A DNA stretch of 64,000 nucleotides from Lineolata rhizophorae (taxonomy: Eukaryota; Ascomycota; Dothideomycetes; Lineolatales; Lineolataceae): the NCBI GenBank assembly GCA_010093515.1, contig MU001674.1:801975-865974 (forward strand), given 5' to 3'. Every line of letters starts with the position of its first letter. Position 1 is the first letter of the stretch. Made by a program: the position numbers and the translations under genes. Below the pieces are notes generated by a model. The model did no database searches, was not told the origin of the DNA, and worked only from the letters and a program-made list of their open reading frames with translations. Below, piece after piece: positions 24,901 to 37,000 of this stretch.

Positions 24901-25456
24901 CCATACTGATGCGCCTTTGGCCGTTTCGGAGAACCGACCTGCGATTTCGCGGATCAATACCGATGAACAACGCGAAGCTAATACTGAGTTCTCGCGGTTC
25001 GACCAGGGACCTCTGGATGACATTCCCGCATTTGTTCCCCACGATTCGCCCGAGCCCTCCCCCCGACAGCCTTCACCGCAGCTTGACTATGGTCACCAAA
25101 CAGCGCCGTCCTACGAAGCCTCTGAAGAGCTCACCCCGACACCTATGACGCCAGCCGATCCGCATGTGGCCGACGTGCCCGACGATGACTCCGAAGCGTC
25201 CGTAGAAGCTGCCGCTCCTCAAGTTTCTCCTCAAGATCGCTGGGCTCAGATTCGCAAGAACGCCGCAGAGCGGGCCGCGGCAAGGGGTAGTGAGGAGCAA
25301 TCCCGTCGTAGCCATAGTCAGAGCCAAAGCGCTCGTACTGATGAGGGCGAAACTAGTGGAGAAGAGACGATTGAATCGCGTGTGGCGAGGATCAAAGCTC
25401 GCGTTGCTGAATTGACGGGCAACGCTGACGGCCAGGGCGGTGTCCCTAGGAGGTGA
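21985..25456 (+). CDS. msb1: Msb1/Mug8-domain morphogenesis protein (1074 aa)
   Basis: Polarity and cell-wall scaffold related to yeast Msb1, which works with Cdc42/Rho1, Bem1 and the Pkc1 pathway at growth sites. Exons 21985-22186, 22283-22440, 22493-22586, 22638-22866 and 22915-25456 give 1074 aa with consistent phases. The N-terminal 430 residues form the Msb1/Mug8 domain: LLLLPFRPDSDPTSARHFI, IMKWCWSRIPGGVVGWDVYE, RKLSRLAGWWAFEH, VVMIVDSVSPTPFALLRR, then FWWVWMTSLAGEEPSERKAV and FGRCALIE. A basic, proline-rich disordered tail follows, with a KAEPKAEPKVEP repeat near residue 815 and a charged C-terminal segment likely to form a coiled coil. MPFFSRVFRNRDG was taken as start because relatives begin there, although the frame is open for a further 178 codons upstream. 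Confidence 0.92.
24674..24718 (+). repeat. 12-nt coding tandem repeat in msb1 (KAEP-type)
   Basis: Two perfect copies of GCTGAGCCTAAG, then a GTTGAGCCTCAG variant and a partial unit, encode AEPKAEPKVEPQAKP. The unit keeps frame, so copy-number change would alter length without breaking the protein. Confidence 0.85.
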
Positions 25457-26562
25457 ACGATTGCTGATCTGTTGTGGGTTGCTTGATCCGAGTGCTCCAG
25501 CAAGTAACGCGCTGACCAGCATGCAACCAGTTTTTTTTCTGATGAAAGTTAGAGACGGACTTCTGTGTTTTGGCCCCTTTAATTTTTTTGTTTTGGCCTT
25601 TTCCCATACATTCTGCACTTTTGTGTTTTCATGTAGTCCAAGTCTCCTTCTAAAATACCCCACCTCATCGCCTACTTATACGCGCGTGAGGGGCTCGCAT
25701 TTCCGCACAAGCTGTTCTCCTGTTTCTGTCTAGTTCGTCTAACCAAACCGGCCGTTCACTATACACAATTCTCCTCTCCCCGTCCCCACCATTGTCCTCG
25801 TTCTCTCTGTGAAACCTGAAATGAGCAATCTCGACTCGTTTTTTGCGCTGCGCAAGATACCATGTTGGTGTACTCCCATATTTCATTTGTAAATCCCCTG
25901 ATCGCCGACGACAGACTGCTTGTCAAGGTGTTCCCGCTTACTAGCATTGTGCTAACCTTCTCGATTCTTTTTTACGCGAGGTGCCCAGAATAAGAGCGTG
26001 CGCAAATCATCCAAAATTGATGTTTATTAGTAATTTCACTGCTGTGTAAGTCAAAGGAGTACGGTTTTCCTAGAACTTGGTGAGTTCTACGTAGGGGAAA
26101 CACGACGTGGGTTTGAAGCCTAGCTATGGTCCGGGCGAGAAAGCATTGCGTACACTTCGAAATACCTTCGAGATTGCCTTGTAAGCGTCTTGTTATCTCA
26201 GTAGCTGGAGGAGACCGTAACTGCATCATACCGCCTCGGCTGGTTGTCGATGGTGTGAAATGCGGTTGTGTTGATATGGGTATCCTTATGTTTCTGATAC
26301 AGTCTTCATTGCTTTAAGTTAAGTAGTTCTTTTGAATGTTATTTGTGCCGGTCTTTAATATTATTTGCTCCCGATTGGCCTATAAATCTATGCAGGGGAG
26401 CGTGATACCCGTATCACCTATCGCATCACGCAGTCATCATTAGAGAAGTTTGCACTTCGTAGTAGACTTTATTTTTAGACTAACGAGCCGTTAGTCGACG
26501 ACCTTTAAGAGAACAATCAGGCCCGCATGATGACAGCTACCTCCCTACCGTCCTAGTAACGC
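25457..26562. other. Intergenic region between convergent msb1 and ALG12 genes
   Basis: About 1.1 kb with no supported gene. T-rich tracts after 25530 suggest the msb1 3' UTR. A perfect 8-bp stem with 3-nt loop, GACTAACG-AGC-CGTTAGTC, lies at 26478-26496, about 65 bp beyond the ALG12 stop. Confidence 0.5.
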
Positions 26563-28585
26563 CTAAGTAGAAATATGACCCTTCCGATTCTTCATGATCC
26601 ATACCTTCGGCCGAAGCTTCACCCGAACCCACCAGCCCCTCGCGACCTTCTCGCGGAGAGCCGGCTCCGCCCAATCCCACACCGTGGCCGCGACGTCGCA
26701 CAGCTTCGCCACGGCGCGGACGCGGTAGCCGCTCACAACGCCCGGCGGATGTGCCTCGGCGCGCGCCGGGTCGGCGGCGGCCTCGTCGGCGTCGGCGCGT
26801 TGGCCAGGGCGCAGCAAGTCGACGCCGGCGAAGGCATAGACGGCGTCGACGGGCTCCCAGAGGCCAATTAACTGGAGGGGCTGCTCGACGAGGGCGAAGT
26901 CGACGGCAGCCCAGAAGGCCGGGTCGATAAGGCGTTCGGCGTCCTCGGTCTTGTCGTAGAGCCAAATGGGCATCGTGATGGCGTTGGGCGGCTGGCCGAG
27001 GACGGAGACGCCGCGGCGGCGCTCGAGGAAGCGGGTGACGCCCGTCTGAGCGGCGAGGTTGCCGACGTGGACGGTGACGGTTGTTTGGGCGGGCGGGACG
27101 AGGTCGCTGCCAGGCGCGAAGGCGAGCTCGTGTAGGCGGTCCATGGCGGTGCCACCGGGGTAGTTCAGCGCCGAAAGGACAAGGGCCATGCCGCTGATGG
27201 CGAAGCTCACGCATACGGATCCCAGGAAGAGGCCTTTGAATAGCAGGCGAGGGATTCGCGGCTCGCTAGGGTCGACGGAGGCCATGTTCCGCCGGCCTTG
27301 ACGCGTAGGACCGTTGCGCCCGCTTTCTGGAGTCGGTCGGCCCTTCCACACGTATGCAGCGGTCGCAGCGGCGACACCGGTCAGCGGAGGCACAACTGGC
27401 AAAATAAAACGCCATTCCTTGTGCGGCAGGACTGAATACACGGCCACAAACGCTAAGCAAGGTCCAACTGTAAATAGGGCAGTATGCATGAGCGGCCTAG
27501 GTGCAAGAGGAGTCAAAGCGAAGAGAATCAAAACCGGCGACACTGGGCCGAGGAGAAGACGAGGGATGGCATCGGCGAAGTAGAATTGCGGGGGAGACAC
27601 TCCCCATTCAGACGAATGTCCCTGAACAGAGTTGTAGATGAAGCTGACCAGCTCGGGCCAAATCGGCTGTGGCCAGGTGAGCCAGAAGAAGCTGTCGATA
27701 GGGATGGAAACGGCAATAGCCACGAAGAAACCGGATAGGCCGGGCGAAAGTATCTCCGCTTCGAAGGTATTCTTCAGAGAGCCCTGGGTGAATATAAGTT
27801 GTGCCAGCACTATGAAAACGAGTAGGAGTGCTAGTTCGGCCCGGAAGATGATACCGGCGACGGTGAGGAAGTAGATGCAAAGGCGGCCGTGCCTCCGACG
27901 TGATTTAGTCGACCTGGTCTGAGAGGCCGACAGCAGATGAAACCGGAGAGCAACAGTACTGAGGACGAAAGCAAACATGTTTGGGAGAGTCCGCGAAGCG
28001 TAGTACATTACATGAAATTGACTGGCTTGGACGAGAGCATACAAGACTCCCGCAAGGTGTCCATGAACCTCGTCAATGGCGTTGCGGTACAACAACAGGG
28101 ACATTGCAACAGCAAACCCAAGCACACCGCGTGCTGTCGAAGAGATAAACGAAGTTAATTGGTGCGGGCAAAAAGGGCCACTTATTGGCGGTAGGCAGAG
28201 GTTGAGATGAGACTTACCAGCTATCTGGACTTGCTCCGGGTCCAAGGTGAAGAACTGGCGGACGAACTTGGAGGTGCCAGCTAGAGTAAGAGCTCCCACA
28301 AAGCTGCGCGGCACCGAACCTGGAAAAGAGATGTGGTCGTAATTGGCGGCAATGAACGCAGTTGAGTTAGTAGTCGGTATTCCATAGGCGAGAATGTCGT
28401 GAACGGCCTGGATGTTGAACGACTCCTCGACTTTGGTGTAGGGAGCGGCGAGAAGATGGACAAACACCACCGTTGGAAGTAACAGGGTAAGGAAAGAATC
28501 TGTAGATGGACCTCTGAGCGTAAGTGACGCACCATGTGACGGGGATGAATCCAAACATACCTAGCAGAAAATGCGATCTGGTCAT
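26563..28585 (-). CDS. alg12: ALG12 dolichyl-P-Man:Man7GlcNAc2-PP-dolichol alpha-1,6-mannosyltransferase
   Basis: ER multi-spanning GT22 glycosyltransferase that adds the eighth mannose to the lipid-linked oligosaccharide used for N-glycosylation. Exons 28585-28561 (25 nt), 28499-28218 and 28133-26563 give 625 aa. The hallmark APYTKVEESFNIQAVHDILA with YDHISFPGSVPRSFVG lies at residues 25-70, then QFHVMYYASRTLPNMFAF and LPHKEWRFILPVVP, all conserved in ALG12. About ten hydrophobic segments follow, and the C-terminal 190 residues are a lumenal-type soluble region. The only ATG that joins the frame is in the 25-nt first exon through a 61-nt intron; this 5' end is less certain than the rest. The second intron (28217-28134) is 84 nt and has no stop in frame. 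The gene is convergent with msb1 and divergent from YOS1 (577 bp). Confidence 0.9.
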
Positions 28586-29162
28586 GTTGCGCTGAATTGA
28601 CTGCAAAGCCTCAAGCTCGAGCAAGACTTCAAGCACGACTGGTTCGAATGCCTATTTTATCTACTGCTGTGGCGTTTGACGAAGTATTGGAGCTTCGTGT
28701 AACTAGCGCTCTGCGCTACAACGCCCAGTCCAGCAAAGAAAGAGGGGTTCGCATGCAGCGGTGATGGCTGTCCGCATCGGGAAATCTATTTGCGAAAGAA
28801 ACCAAGGAGAGGAAAGTGGCAGGTGTAGGTTTGGCCTGAGGCGTCTGAGGGCACTGTGTATGCCAGGCATTGAGAGACGACTTTACGTAGCAGCCGCAAG
28901 GAAGCTCGACTCGGAGGCGCCATTCCGCGTTTGGCCAAGGCGCACGCGCGAAGCCACCCAGGCAGCCGGCGCCTCTAAGCTTTCGCGAGCTGTCCTCAAC
29001 CTCCCGCGCCGTCCCTTCTTGCTCCGGACTTCGACAACGCGCACACAAGGCCATGCTCGGATAGTGCGGCGATCGCGTCGCTATTCGCAGTTCTCCCCGG
29101 CCCTTCCCGAAATATCCACGTCCTCCCCTGCGACCAGCCGACTCCGCACGGACTCATCAAAC
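28586..29162. other. Divergent promoter region of ALG12 and YOS1
   Basis: 577 bp between two divergent secretory-pathway genes. No coding exon is supported. The YOS1 side is C-rich, consistent with a leader. Confidence 0.5.
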
Positions 29163-29620
29163 ATGTTCCTTTTCGGACTCACCAGCCTGTTAAAGGGTAA
29201 GAGAACGAGCCCGCACGACGGAATTGTCGTTTCGTGCTTTTCGTACAGCTAACACGCTCCCCTTTACATAGTCTGCATACTGCTCACCAACGCCATCGCC
29301 ATCCTATCCGAGGATCGCTTTCTCGCGCGGAGTACGTATTTCTTTCCCCGAAGAGAGCACATTCTCTCTACAGGTCCCCGGCCGCACGGCTTCCAATCTC
29401 CACCTCCCCCTTCCACACACGCCATCGCCGCTACTGACCGTGCCCACTTCATACAGTCGGCTGGAGCAGCAACGTCGACCCCGGCTTCGGCAACGCGCAG
29501 GACACGGCGAGCATCAAGGCCCGGACCGTGCACCTCATCACCTCAGTGCGCACGCTGATGCGCTTCCCGCTGATGTTCATAAACACCTTCATAATAATCT
29601 ACGAGCTGATCTTGGGTTGA
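29163..29620 (+). CDS. yos1: YOS1-like ER-Golgi transport protein
   Basis: Small membrane protein of the Yos1/IER3IP1 family; in yeast it binds Yip1-Yif1 and is needed for ER-to-Golgi vesicle transport. Exons 29163-29196, 29272-29331 and 29457-29620 encode 85 aa, the usual family length. The sequence reads MFLFGLTSLLKVCILLTNAI, AILSEDRFLARIGWSS, GNAQDTASIKARTVHLITSV, RTLMRFPLMFINTFIIIYEL, with a hydrophobic stretch at each end. The family core SEDRFLARIGW and the DTASIKA..LI.SVRTLMRFPL block are both present only after splicing. It shares a short divergent upstream region with ALG12, another ER-pathway gene, though co-regulation is only inferred. Confidence 0.95.
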
Positions 29621-30377
29621 TGATGCATGATACCCTTGCGAGCGGTGGAGTTGGGACATCCGTCGGACAGTTTAAGGGAGACAAAATTCGGCATATTCAA
29701 GTCCAAGACGTGAGGTTGCGCTTGCGTGTGTGCGTGTGCATGTGCACGATGGATGTGAGCTTTGGCAGGCACTGCTGTCCTAGCGTATGAAGACGCCCTC
29801 ATGCCGGGATCTCACGAGAGATCCAGTAGCAGTAGCTCCGGCGCGTGAGGAGCTGCTAGTCCACGATGGAAGACAGTACTGTCAAATCAAAGCGGGATTG
29901 TCATAAAGCTCAAAGGCGTGGCGTATCGCGAGTCTCCCGAACGCTAGAGGCTAGACTAAGCCATCCTTTCTGTGTGATGGTATGAACAAGATAATTACGC
30001 ATAGGTGCAAGCGATTTCTCTTTAGGCAGGCACCGTGGCACGCAGAAAGGTATCTCTATGTACACATAGTTCGTGGCTAGCCCTCACGATGAAGGGGAGG
30101 ACATTGGGGGAATCTCATGCTCAACAACCTTTTCGGCCGCTGCCTTTTCCTTTCCACACTCTCCAAGCGTACGTGCAGCGGTGCGAAGCAAACGTGGTGA
30201 GCCCCTATTTTCCTATAGGCAACAAGAGATTCGTGTATGGCATCCAAGGCTCTCGCGCACTGTGGTCGACCGCGAAGCCTTTGCACGTTCGCGTTACATC
30301 ACCCAAGCCTATGGGCTCGGACTCATCTCTGGGCTCCGACATGCGGAAGCTAGCTCTCCCTGAAAGCTTTGGTAAAC
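29621..30377. other. Intergenic region between convergent YOS1 and creB
   Basis: About 760 bp. A GT/GC-rich dinucleotide-like patch (about 29712-29750) sits in the YOS1 3' flank. No gene is supported; presumably two 3' UTRs. Confidence 0.5.
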
Positions 30378-33017
30378 CTACGGGAGCAAATTACTCTTCT
30401 TCCTCCCAAGACCGAATCTGCTGCCGCCCTTGCTCTTCTGATCCACCGTAGTAGGTATCGGAGGCACGCTCGGAACGGCCTCGACATCGCTCGTAGACGT
30501 CCCGCTCGCGTTGCTAGCCGGACCTGCTGCATTCGTAGCGTCCTTGACTTCGTGCTCGCCCTTTTCTTTGGAGCTCCAGAATTTTGGTTTGTGGCGCAAG
30601 CTCATGCTCGAGTGCCGGAACCGGTTGAGGCTGCCAGACATGATGCCACTGTTCTCCTTCATCGCCTCCTTGTGAGGGTCAACCGGGATCGGTTGCTGCT
30701 GCTGCTGGGTAGATGTTACGCCCTCCGATGAGCCAGCCGCGGCGCGCTCCTTATCCTCCGCGGCCTTGCTCAGCTTGCTCGCCGCGATAGCAGCCTTCAA
30801 ATCTTCTTCCTGCTTGCGGAGCTCATCCCGACGCCGAGTCTCTTGCTCTTTCCTACGCTGCTTGGCAATCTTCTCCGCTTCCTTCTCTGCCGCCTTGCGT
30901 TCCTTCTCTTCGCGCGCTCGCTCCTTCTTGCTCCGCAGTTCCCCGGATTTAATCTCGGATTTGGACTGCTGGAGCATGTTGGGAGACGTCTGCGTCTGTT
31001 CGAGAGGCGCTTGCTGAAATGGTGATCCCTGCGGCTGCGCCGGAGCCGTGGTCGCGTGGATGAGATTTGGGTAGTTTTCCAGTTCCTCGGAACCGGGCAT
31101 CGGCGGGATGGGTATTGGATTATGGGTGCCGTTCGGTACTGATGCGCCGTTTGCCTTTCCGTTCGGAGTTGCGATGATGCCCGAGTCCCTGTTGTTTTGT
31201 TGGGCAGCCCATTTGGCTGCGGCAAGCCCCTCGGCCTCCTGTTCCCTTTGCATAGCCTCCACGGTAGTCTCCTGATAGAAGAGCACGTACGCACATGCCA
31301 ACACATTCTCGCCGCCGAAAAAGTTGCGGACGTAGCTCTTGTCAACCGGCTCAACCATCTCGTCGTCAAAAAGTAGCCAGCCTCTATCCTGCGTCTTGAT
31401 GATGGAGACGTAGTGTCCATGGTACGGCCCTCCGCCAATGTGTACAACTACGGCGTAGAGCTCGTACAGACGGTCGGGATCGTCGGCGTCGTCCGTCGTG
31501 TTAAATAATCGTAGATAGTAGGGATAGACAACGCGGTGGAAGAGCTTCTGGAGACGTTGCAGATCTTCCGTGTACTTGAAACGCTTCAAGTGCAAGGCAA
31601 GAATCCGCGGGAGACGCTTAATCTTCATCCTCTTTTCCGCTTCTTGTAGACCACCACAATTATCGCAGTGGAACTTGTTGCGTTCACAAAGCATTTCTTC
31701 CTCCGAAAACTTCCGTAGGCATGATGTCACGGATGAGTGCTGTTCCAGGTCGACTGACAGATCGAGGAACACTTCGTCTCGTTGGGACGTGTTCTCGCAC
31801 GTCAAACATCTCGTCTCAGAAGTCAGCGTCCCTTCAAAAAGCTCATGCACCCAGTCGATGTTTGACGCGGCAGCTTTGACTTCTAAAGCACCGACTTCCA
31901 CGCCTTCTTTAGCCTCGATAGCCGTGGCGCTTTGCTGGGAAAACTGTTCTACGCTCTCAACCACCTGGTTTAGCAGCAGGTTGAGGAACTCGTGCGCATC
32001 CTGATGCATCGCCGTCCGGAACATTTCGTTTTCTCGGCGTAAGATCTCGAGGAACTTATTCGGACTGACGACACCGACCCGAGACCTGTGGGCGATGATG
32101 GCCTCGAAGATATCCTTCAACGAGGTAAACAACGACTCGGACATGCCGTAGCTGACAGCATTCTCGTAGTCCATGTTAAGTATAGGTCCTGCTGCCATCG
32201 CCTGCTTCTTCTTGTACTCGGGCGAGTCCTTGTTTTCCTCTGGTTTTGGTCCCTGTTGGTTCTGCTGGGTCGATGTCGGCGTACTCTTTCGAGGAGAGGC
32301 CGTCTGGGGGCTTGACAACTGCTGTTTCTGCTTGGTCGGTGATAGAGCGCCGGCGGCGCCATTGGCGGCCGAATTGACATCGGTGTTGAGTCGCGGCAGA
32401 CCGGACGGTGCGCGATTGAGGACGTCGGCGGGCGAACGGGTAGGGAAGTTGATGACCTGTTCCCGGAAGGGAGTCGAGTAATAGAGGCATTGTATTATGG
32501 AGTTGCAATAGCTGCGACAATTGTTCCGATTAGACATCTCTGGGCACCTGGAAAGGAAAGGGCGAGAGGCGAGCGATACATACCATGTACTCCCAAACTA
32601 TGTGGCAGATAACATTGGCCAGTCAGTCAGTACGAATGGCTGCAGAGCCTTCGGAGTTGCCGGGGGGGAGTGGGCAAAAGCGGCTCACGTTCTCGAAGCC
32701 GAAGAATTTGTCGCTGCCGTCAGGCCTTATCGGACCCGCGTCGAGGAGGAGCTTCTCCAAGGGCGTGGGCTGCGGCGCATGCGGGTCCTTCTTGACGGGC
32801 GCGACCGCGGAGGCGGCGCCAGGGCTAGACGGAGTCTGGTAACGGTGACGCGCGCCGGAGTCAGCCAACCGTGGTCCACGGAGGCGAGATGCGGGACGCG
32901 ACGACCGCGGCGGGCGCAGAAGGCGCGCGCGCCCAGCCGGCGACCGCGAGGAAAGAGAGAGGGGCGAGGGGCAAGACGTACGGCGCTCCCCTTAAGCCTA
33001 TTCAGAAAGGAAGCCAT
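30378..33017 (-). CDS. creB: CreB ubiquitin-specific protease (UBP9/13, USP12/46 family), 776 aa
   Basis: Deubiquitinase acting with the WD40 protein CreC in carbon catabolite repression in Aspergillus. Exons 33017-32982, 32835-32689, 32597-32584 (14 nt) and 32511-30378 give 776 aa. The leader contains [20 protein letters not shown]. The Cys box [17 protein letters not shown] is made only by the 14-nt microexon; predicted oxyanion Asn61 and catalytic Cys66 are intact, while the usual FGNTC has Ser instead of Asn. The His box is [20 protein letters not shown] followed by [15 protein letters not shown] pairs (CLTCEN; CDNCGG) form the zinc-finger element. A charged coiled coil (about 570-650) precedes a basic Ser/Gly-rich tail (GRKKSNLLP), as in CreB. 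Partner creC is not in this window. Confidence 0.95.
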
Positions 33018-34095
33018 GGTGCGCGGGTCGCTGTTGTGGTGGAGCTGGTGCTGCTGCCTGCGGCGACGGGCGTCTGTCGCGGCGGGTTGGAGGCGCAAGC
33101 GAGCGCGAGCGAGGCCGTAGCCGTAGGCGGCGGCGGCGCGCGACAGCCGAGACGGTGCCGGCAGCAGCGGGCGGCGGGACGGGGCACGACGACGTGGTGG
33201 TGGCAGCGGGCTGCACGGCAGGCAGGCGGCGATGAGCGACGGCGGAGAGGAAGGACATTAGAGGGAGGGGATGGAGAGGGGAGAGAGAGAGACGGGCGCA
33301 AGAGGCGAGACGCGCTCGTCGAAGGTCTTGGCCGGGCGCCAGGCACGGAAGAGGAAGCTAAAGCTACGAGTGAGCCCACTTACGGGCGGCGGCTTGGGCC
33401 CTGGCGCAATGCCAGCCGACGTTGCGGGCCTCGGGAGTATGCTTGGCACATGTACTTAGGCGTGTACATACTGTACGGACACCGGCGAGGCGCAGGCGAA
33501 GGAAAGGCAACGCTCCGCCAGCCCCATTGGGGGCGTTTCGTTCCGTTTGCCTGCTCCACAAAATACTCTGTGCCGTCTCGGAGGCGCGCCCGCCGGGAGT
33601 GTCTTGCCCAGCGGCGACCACCTGGCTCCCCGGGTGGGGCTGGGATGGGCGCGGGCGCGGGGCGGTGGCCGGGGGGCGCGCGGCGGGGACCAGCGCGCTG
33701 CCGGCCAGTAGCCGCTCGCGGATTGAGCGCTCCAAGCGCTGGGAGCGCGGCCCACCAACCCGTGCGTCGGTACCACGGCCGCGCCATGCACCCTTGCTCG
33801 CGTGCTCGGGGCGTGGCAGGTTGCGGCTAAAATATGTACATACATGTGCCCATCTAACTATACATAGGAGCCCACATGCGCTAGGCACGCCTCTTGCACA
33901 GCACCGCCTGATAACGGTAAACCTATTCAACCACCCGGCACTGCAGGCCCTCCGTCCCCCCGCCCCTCGCCGTACGTGGAATGCCGAACAGAAACAGAAT
34001 GCCTCCCGCCTTACGGGTATTGTGTATACGAATTCAATCCGCCGTCCTCGGATCGCACCATGCAGCAACGGCCTAGCTGTGACCGCCTGCCCTCC
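33018..34095. other. creB upstream region
   Basis: About 1.1 kb between the creB start and the end of the LSD1-like gene. GC-rich with Arg/Pro-rich chance frames. It contains GTACTTAGGCGTGTACATAC near 33450 and TATGTACATACATG at 33834-33847, members of the motif set seen in other intergenic regions. It likely holds the creB promoter and leader. Confidence 0.5.
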
Positions 34096-37000
34096 CTACG
34101 AAGTCTGCTTTTCCACAAACTCTCTCCTAATCCGCGCAGCCTCCTTGTCCCAGTTCGCAGCTCGCTCTTTGTACTCGGCGTTTCCGGCCGCCGTCAATTG
34201 CTTCGCCGCCTGCGTCTGCTCGAGATAAGGCCGCTTGACCTCGTCGCTGGCGTTGCGCCACATCTTGCCGATGGCGACCCGGATCTCGTTTTTCGTCGGC
34301 TTGGTGTCCCCCTTCTGCCCTTTGCTCTGCCGCTCTTCCTCGCACCTCGCCTTGCACTCGTGCCAGTGGTCCTTTGTGAACAGGAGGAACGGATTGATGC
34401 CTGACTTGCCCGGCTTCGTCGGCCGCTCCCCGATCTCGCCGATTACGGCCTCGAGGATTCGGGCCTCCCGATCCTCGTCGGGCACTGACTTCGAGCGTCT
34501 CTTGCTACCACTACTTGTCTCCTCCATTTTCCGCTTGCCTGCGGACTCCAGCTTTGTCTTCGGAGGCACTAATGGCTGCGGCGTCTGAATGGGACCCGCC
34601 ATCGCCTCAATCACTTCCGACGCTGCCCGCAGACCAGAGAGGTACGCGCCATGGACGGTCGCAGGATGCGTCCCGCACGTGGCCTCGCCTGCAAAGTGAA
34701 TACGGCCAACCGGTTGGGCCATCGTGTCGTAATCGCCTGCTTGAGTAAGAGGAGCCACATAAGAGTAGCTTCCACGAGCGTATTGGTCGTGCCTCCAGCG
34801 AGTAACAATGGTTTCCGAGGGCCGCGGGACTCTGGCATGGACGAACATACGAGTGAGATTCTCCATGACCTCATTAAGGAGGCTTTCGTCGTCACTCTTC
34901 TCGACATCCTTTGCCGCATCACCAGCCATGAGAGCGATCAACATTGGTCGACCGCAGGTCTTGAAACAGTTCAAGAAAAGGTAAAATCTGCCCCGCCTGG
35001 ATGCGTAGTCCCTCTGGTCAAGGCTGTACGAGAATTCGGAGTCGTTGAGAAAGCCGAACATGTCTCTTTCCACATTCCAGAAAGGCTTTTCAAAGACGAG
35101 AATTACCTGTGGCCAATTATATAAGTAAGCCATTTCAGTAGCAGATGATGCTTCTCACCTTATTGAGTACGCCAAATCCCAAACGTTCGATTGCCCCTAT
35201 CTTCCATTCTGGAAGAGGCGGTTGGAAATTTATTGTGTTCGACTTGAGAACCCCCAATGGCGTTGTGACGACCACATGATCAGCTGCGATAGTTTCTCCG
35301 TCTTCGCACACAACAGTGAGGTTATCGCCCTTTTGGTCGGATGTCGCACTGCGGCGAATCTCTGTGACTTTGGAGTTGAACCTGATATCAAGCGGCTTCG
35401 GGCATTTCCACAAGCCCCGCGGAACCTGTTGGTATCCCCCAATAATTTGACAATGCTCGCCCTCAAATTCATTCCCAATGTCTTGATCCCAACCTCCCAG
35501 GCTGAGCTGGTTCACATTGATCGCATTTGCATATTCGAGGTTAGCATGATGCCAGTTTAGAAGCCGCATGTCTAAAGGTGTCAATTCTAACATGGTTTGG
35601 TACTGTCGGATCCCTTCGTCCATTGTATCACCTAAGTTAGGGTAGGCCGAAGACTGCGCAATCTCGTCGAAATTTACGGTCTTGCCATCTTCAATGCCGG
35701 GCCTCAGCTCCCAGCCCATCTCTTTCGCCGCGTCGGAGGCCGACTCTTTGCCAGTAGAGCCAACAGTGAGATAAGCTCGTCCGGATAACTTCTCCAGCCC
35801 CGCCGCACCAACATGGTCTGTAACTCCGGAAAGGGGTGAGCCAGTGCGGTTCAGGTTAATGGTAGCCGGTTGACCCGCTTTCTCAAGTGCGGCTAAAACG
35901 TCGCCCTGGTCGCTACTAGGGTCACGCCCGTACTGTATCAACCTTCGGTCACCCTCCACAGTCTCGTTTGTTTTTGGCTTGTTTCGGTAAGCGCTCGCTC
36001 GTTCGAGTATGTCGTTCCATAGTTTCTCCACTAGACCATCCCGTGCCACATCGGCTAGACTGCCATCGTAGTCGTACAATGGAGTCCTGTCCTTGAGTCG
36101 ATGGTAATGTAGGCCGAGCTGACCACGTATCAAAATGTTCATCGGATTGCCATGTTCGAAACCTGTAACAAAATGCGCCCCCATTTCGGCAGTGCTTCGA
36201 GAACCCGGAGGCAGGTTTGAGGTATCCTGCTTGCCCAAGTGATACGAATAAATCCTACCACCGATGCGGTTTCGACCTTCTAGCACAATAATCTTTGGCG
36301 GCTGCTCTCCCAAGTCTGCCCATCTCTCGGCATAATGACCGAAAAAGCCTTCAAGTTGTCTAGCACATCCCAATCCAGACATGCCGGCACCGACAATGAC
36401 CACTGTTTTACGTTTCTCTTTGAAGGGACGCTCGGGGGCTTGGTTTGACGGTGTAGGAATGTATACGCATCCGAAATTGATGTATCCGCGTCGCTGGAGC
36501 CACTGGTAGGCGAACAACGCAAGGTTGAAGTACCGGTTATCTCTTGCGCATCCCGCCGCTTCGACTTCGGAAACGCTGACCAACGGGTTTCGTGTCCAGA
36601 GTCTGAGGATGGCGTTTCGGATGTTTAGATATATTGTCACTTGAGCACGTGTTATGTGTTCTCGTAACATCTGGTACTCATCCGGATGAAGCGCGAATGG
36701 ATTGAGACGTGAAGAGTACGCAGCCAGGACGCATTGCCGCGCGAATTCCTCCCACGACAGGGACGAAGGAATAGATGAGCGAGCTCGGAAACCATGCTTC
36801 TTGCGAGTCTGGGGATTAGATGGACTGTATGACGAAGCAGAATGCTGCGACTGCTGAGAGACCTTGCGCGCGAACTTCTCCTGCCTTTCTGGGGTATGGT
36901 GAGGACCACCTGGTGATGTGACAGAACGTGGGTCTTCCGGTCTTTTCTTAGGCGCATTATACGACACATACTTCGTGACGCGATGCACCTCTGGTGCGAT

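Noticed and set aside
23726-25042. 438-codon minus-strand frame inside msb1
   Set aside because: Antisense shadow of the long msb1 last exon, Arg/Leu/Ser-rich with no family features.
26478-26496. Hairpin as a bacterial-type terminator
   Set aside because: Eukaryotic nuclear DNA; the 8-bp stem may be chance, so it is noted only within the intergenic entry.
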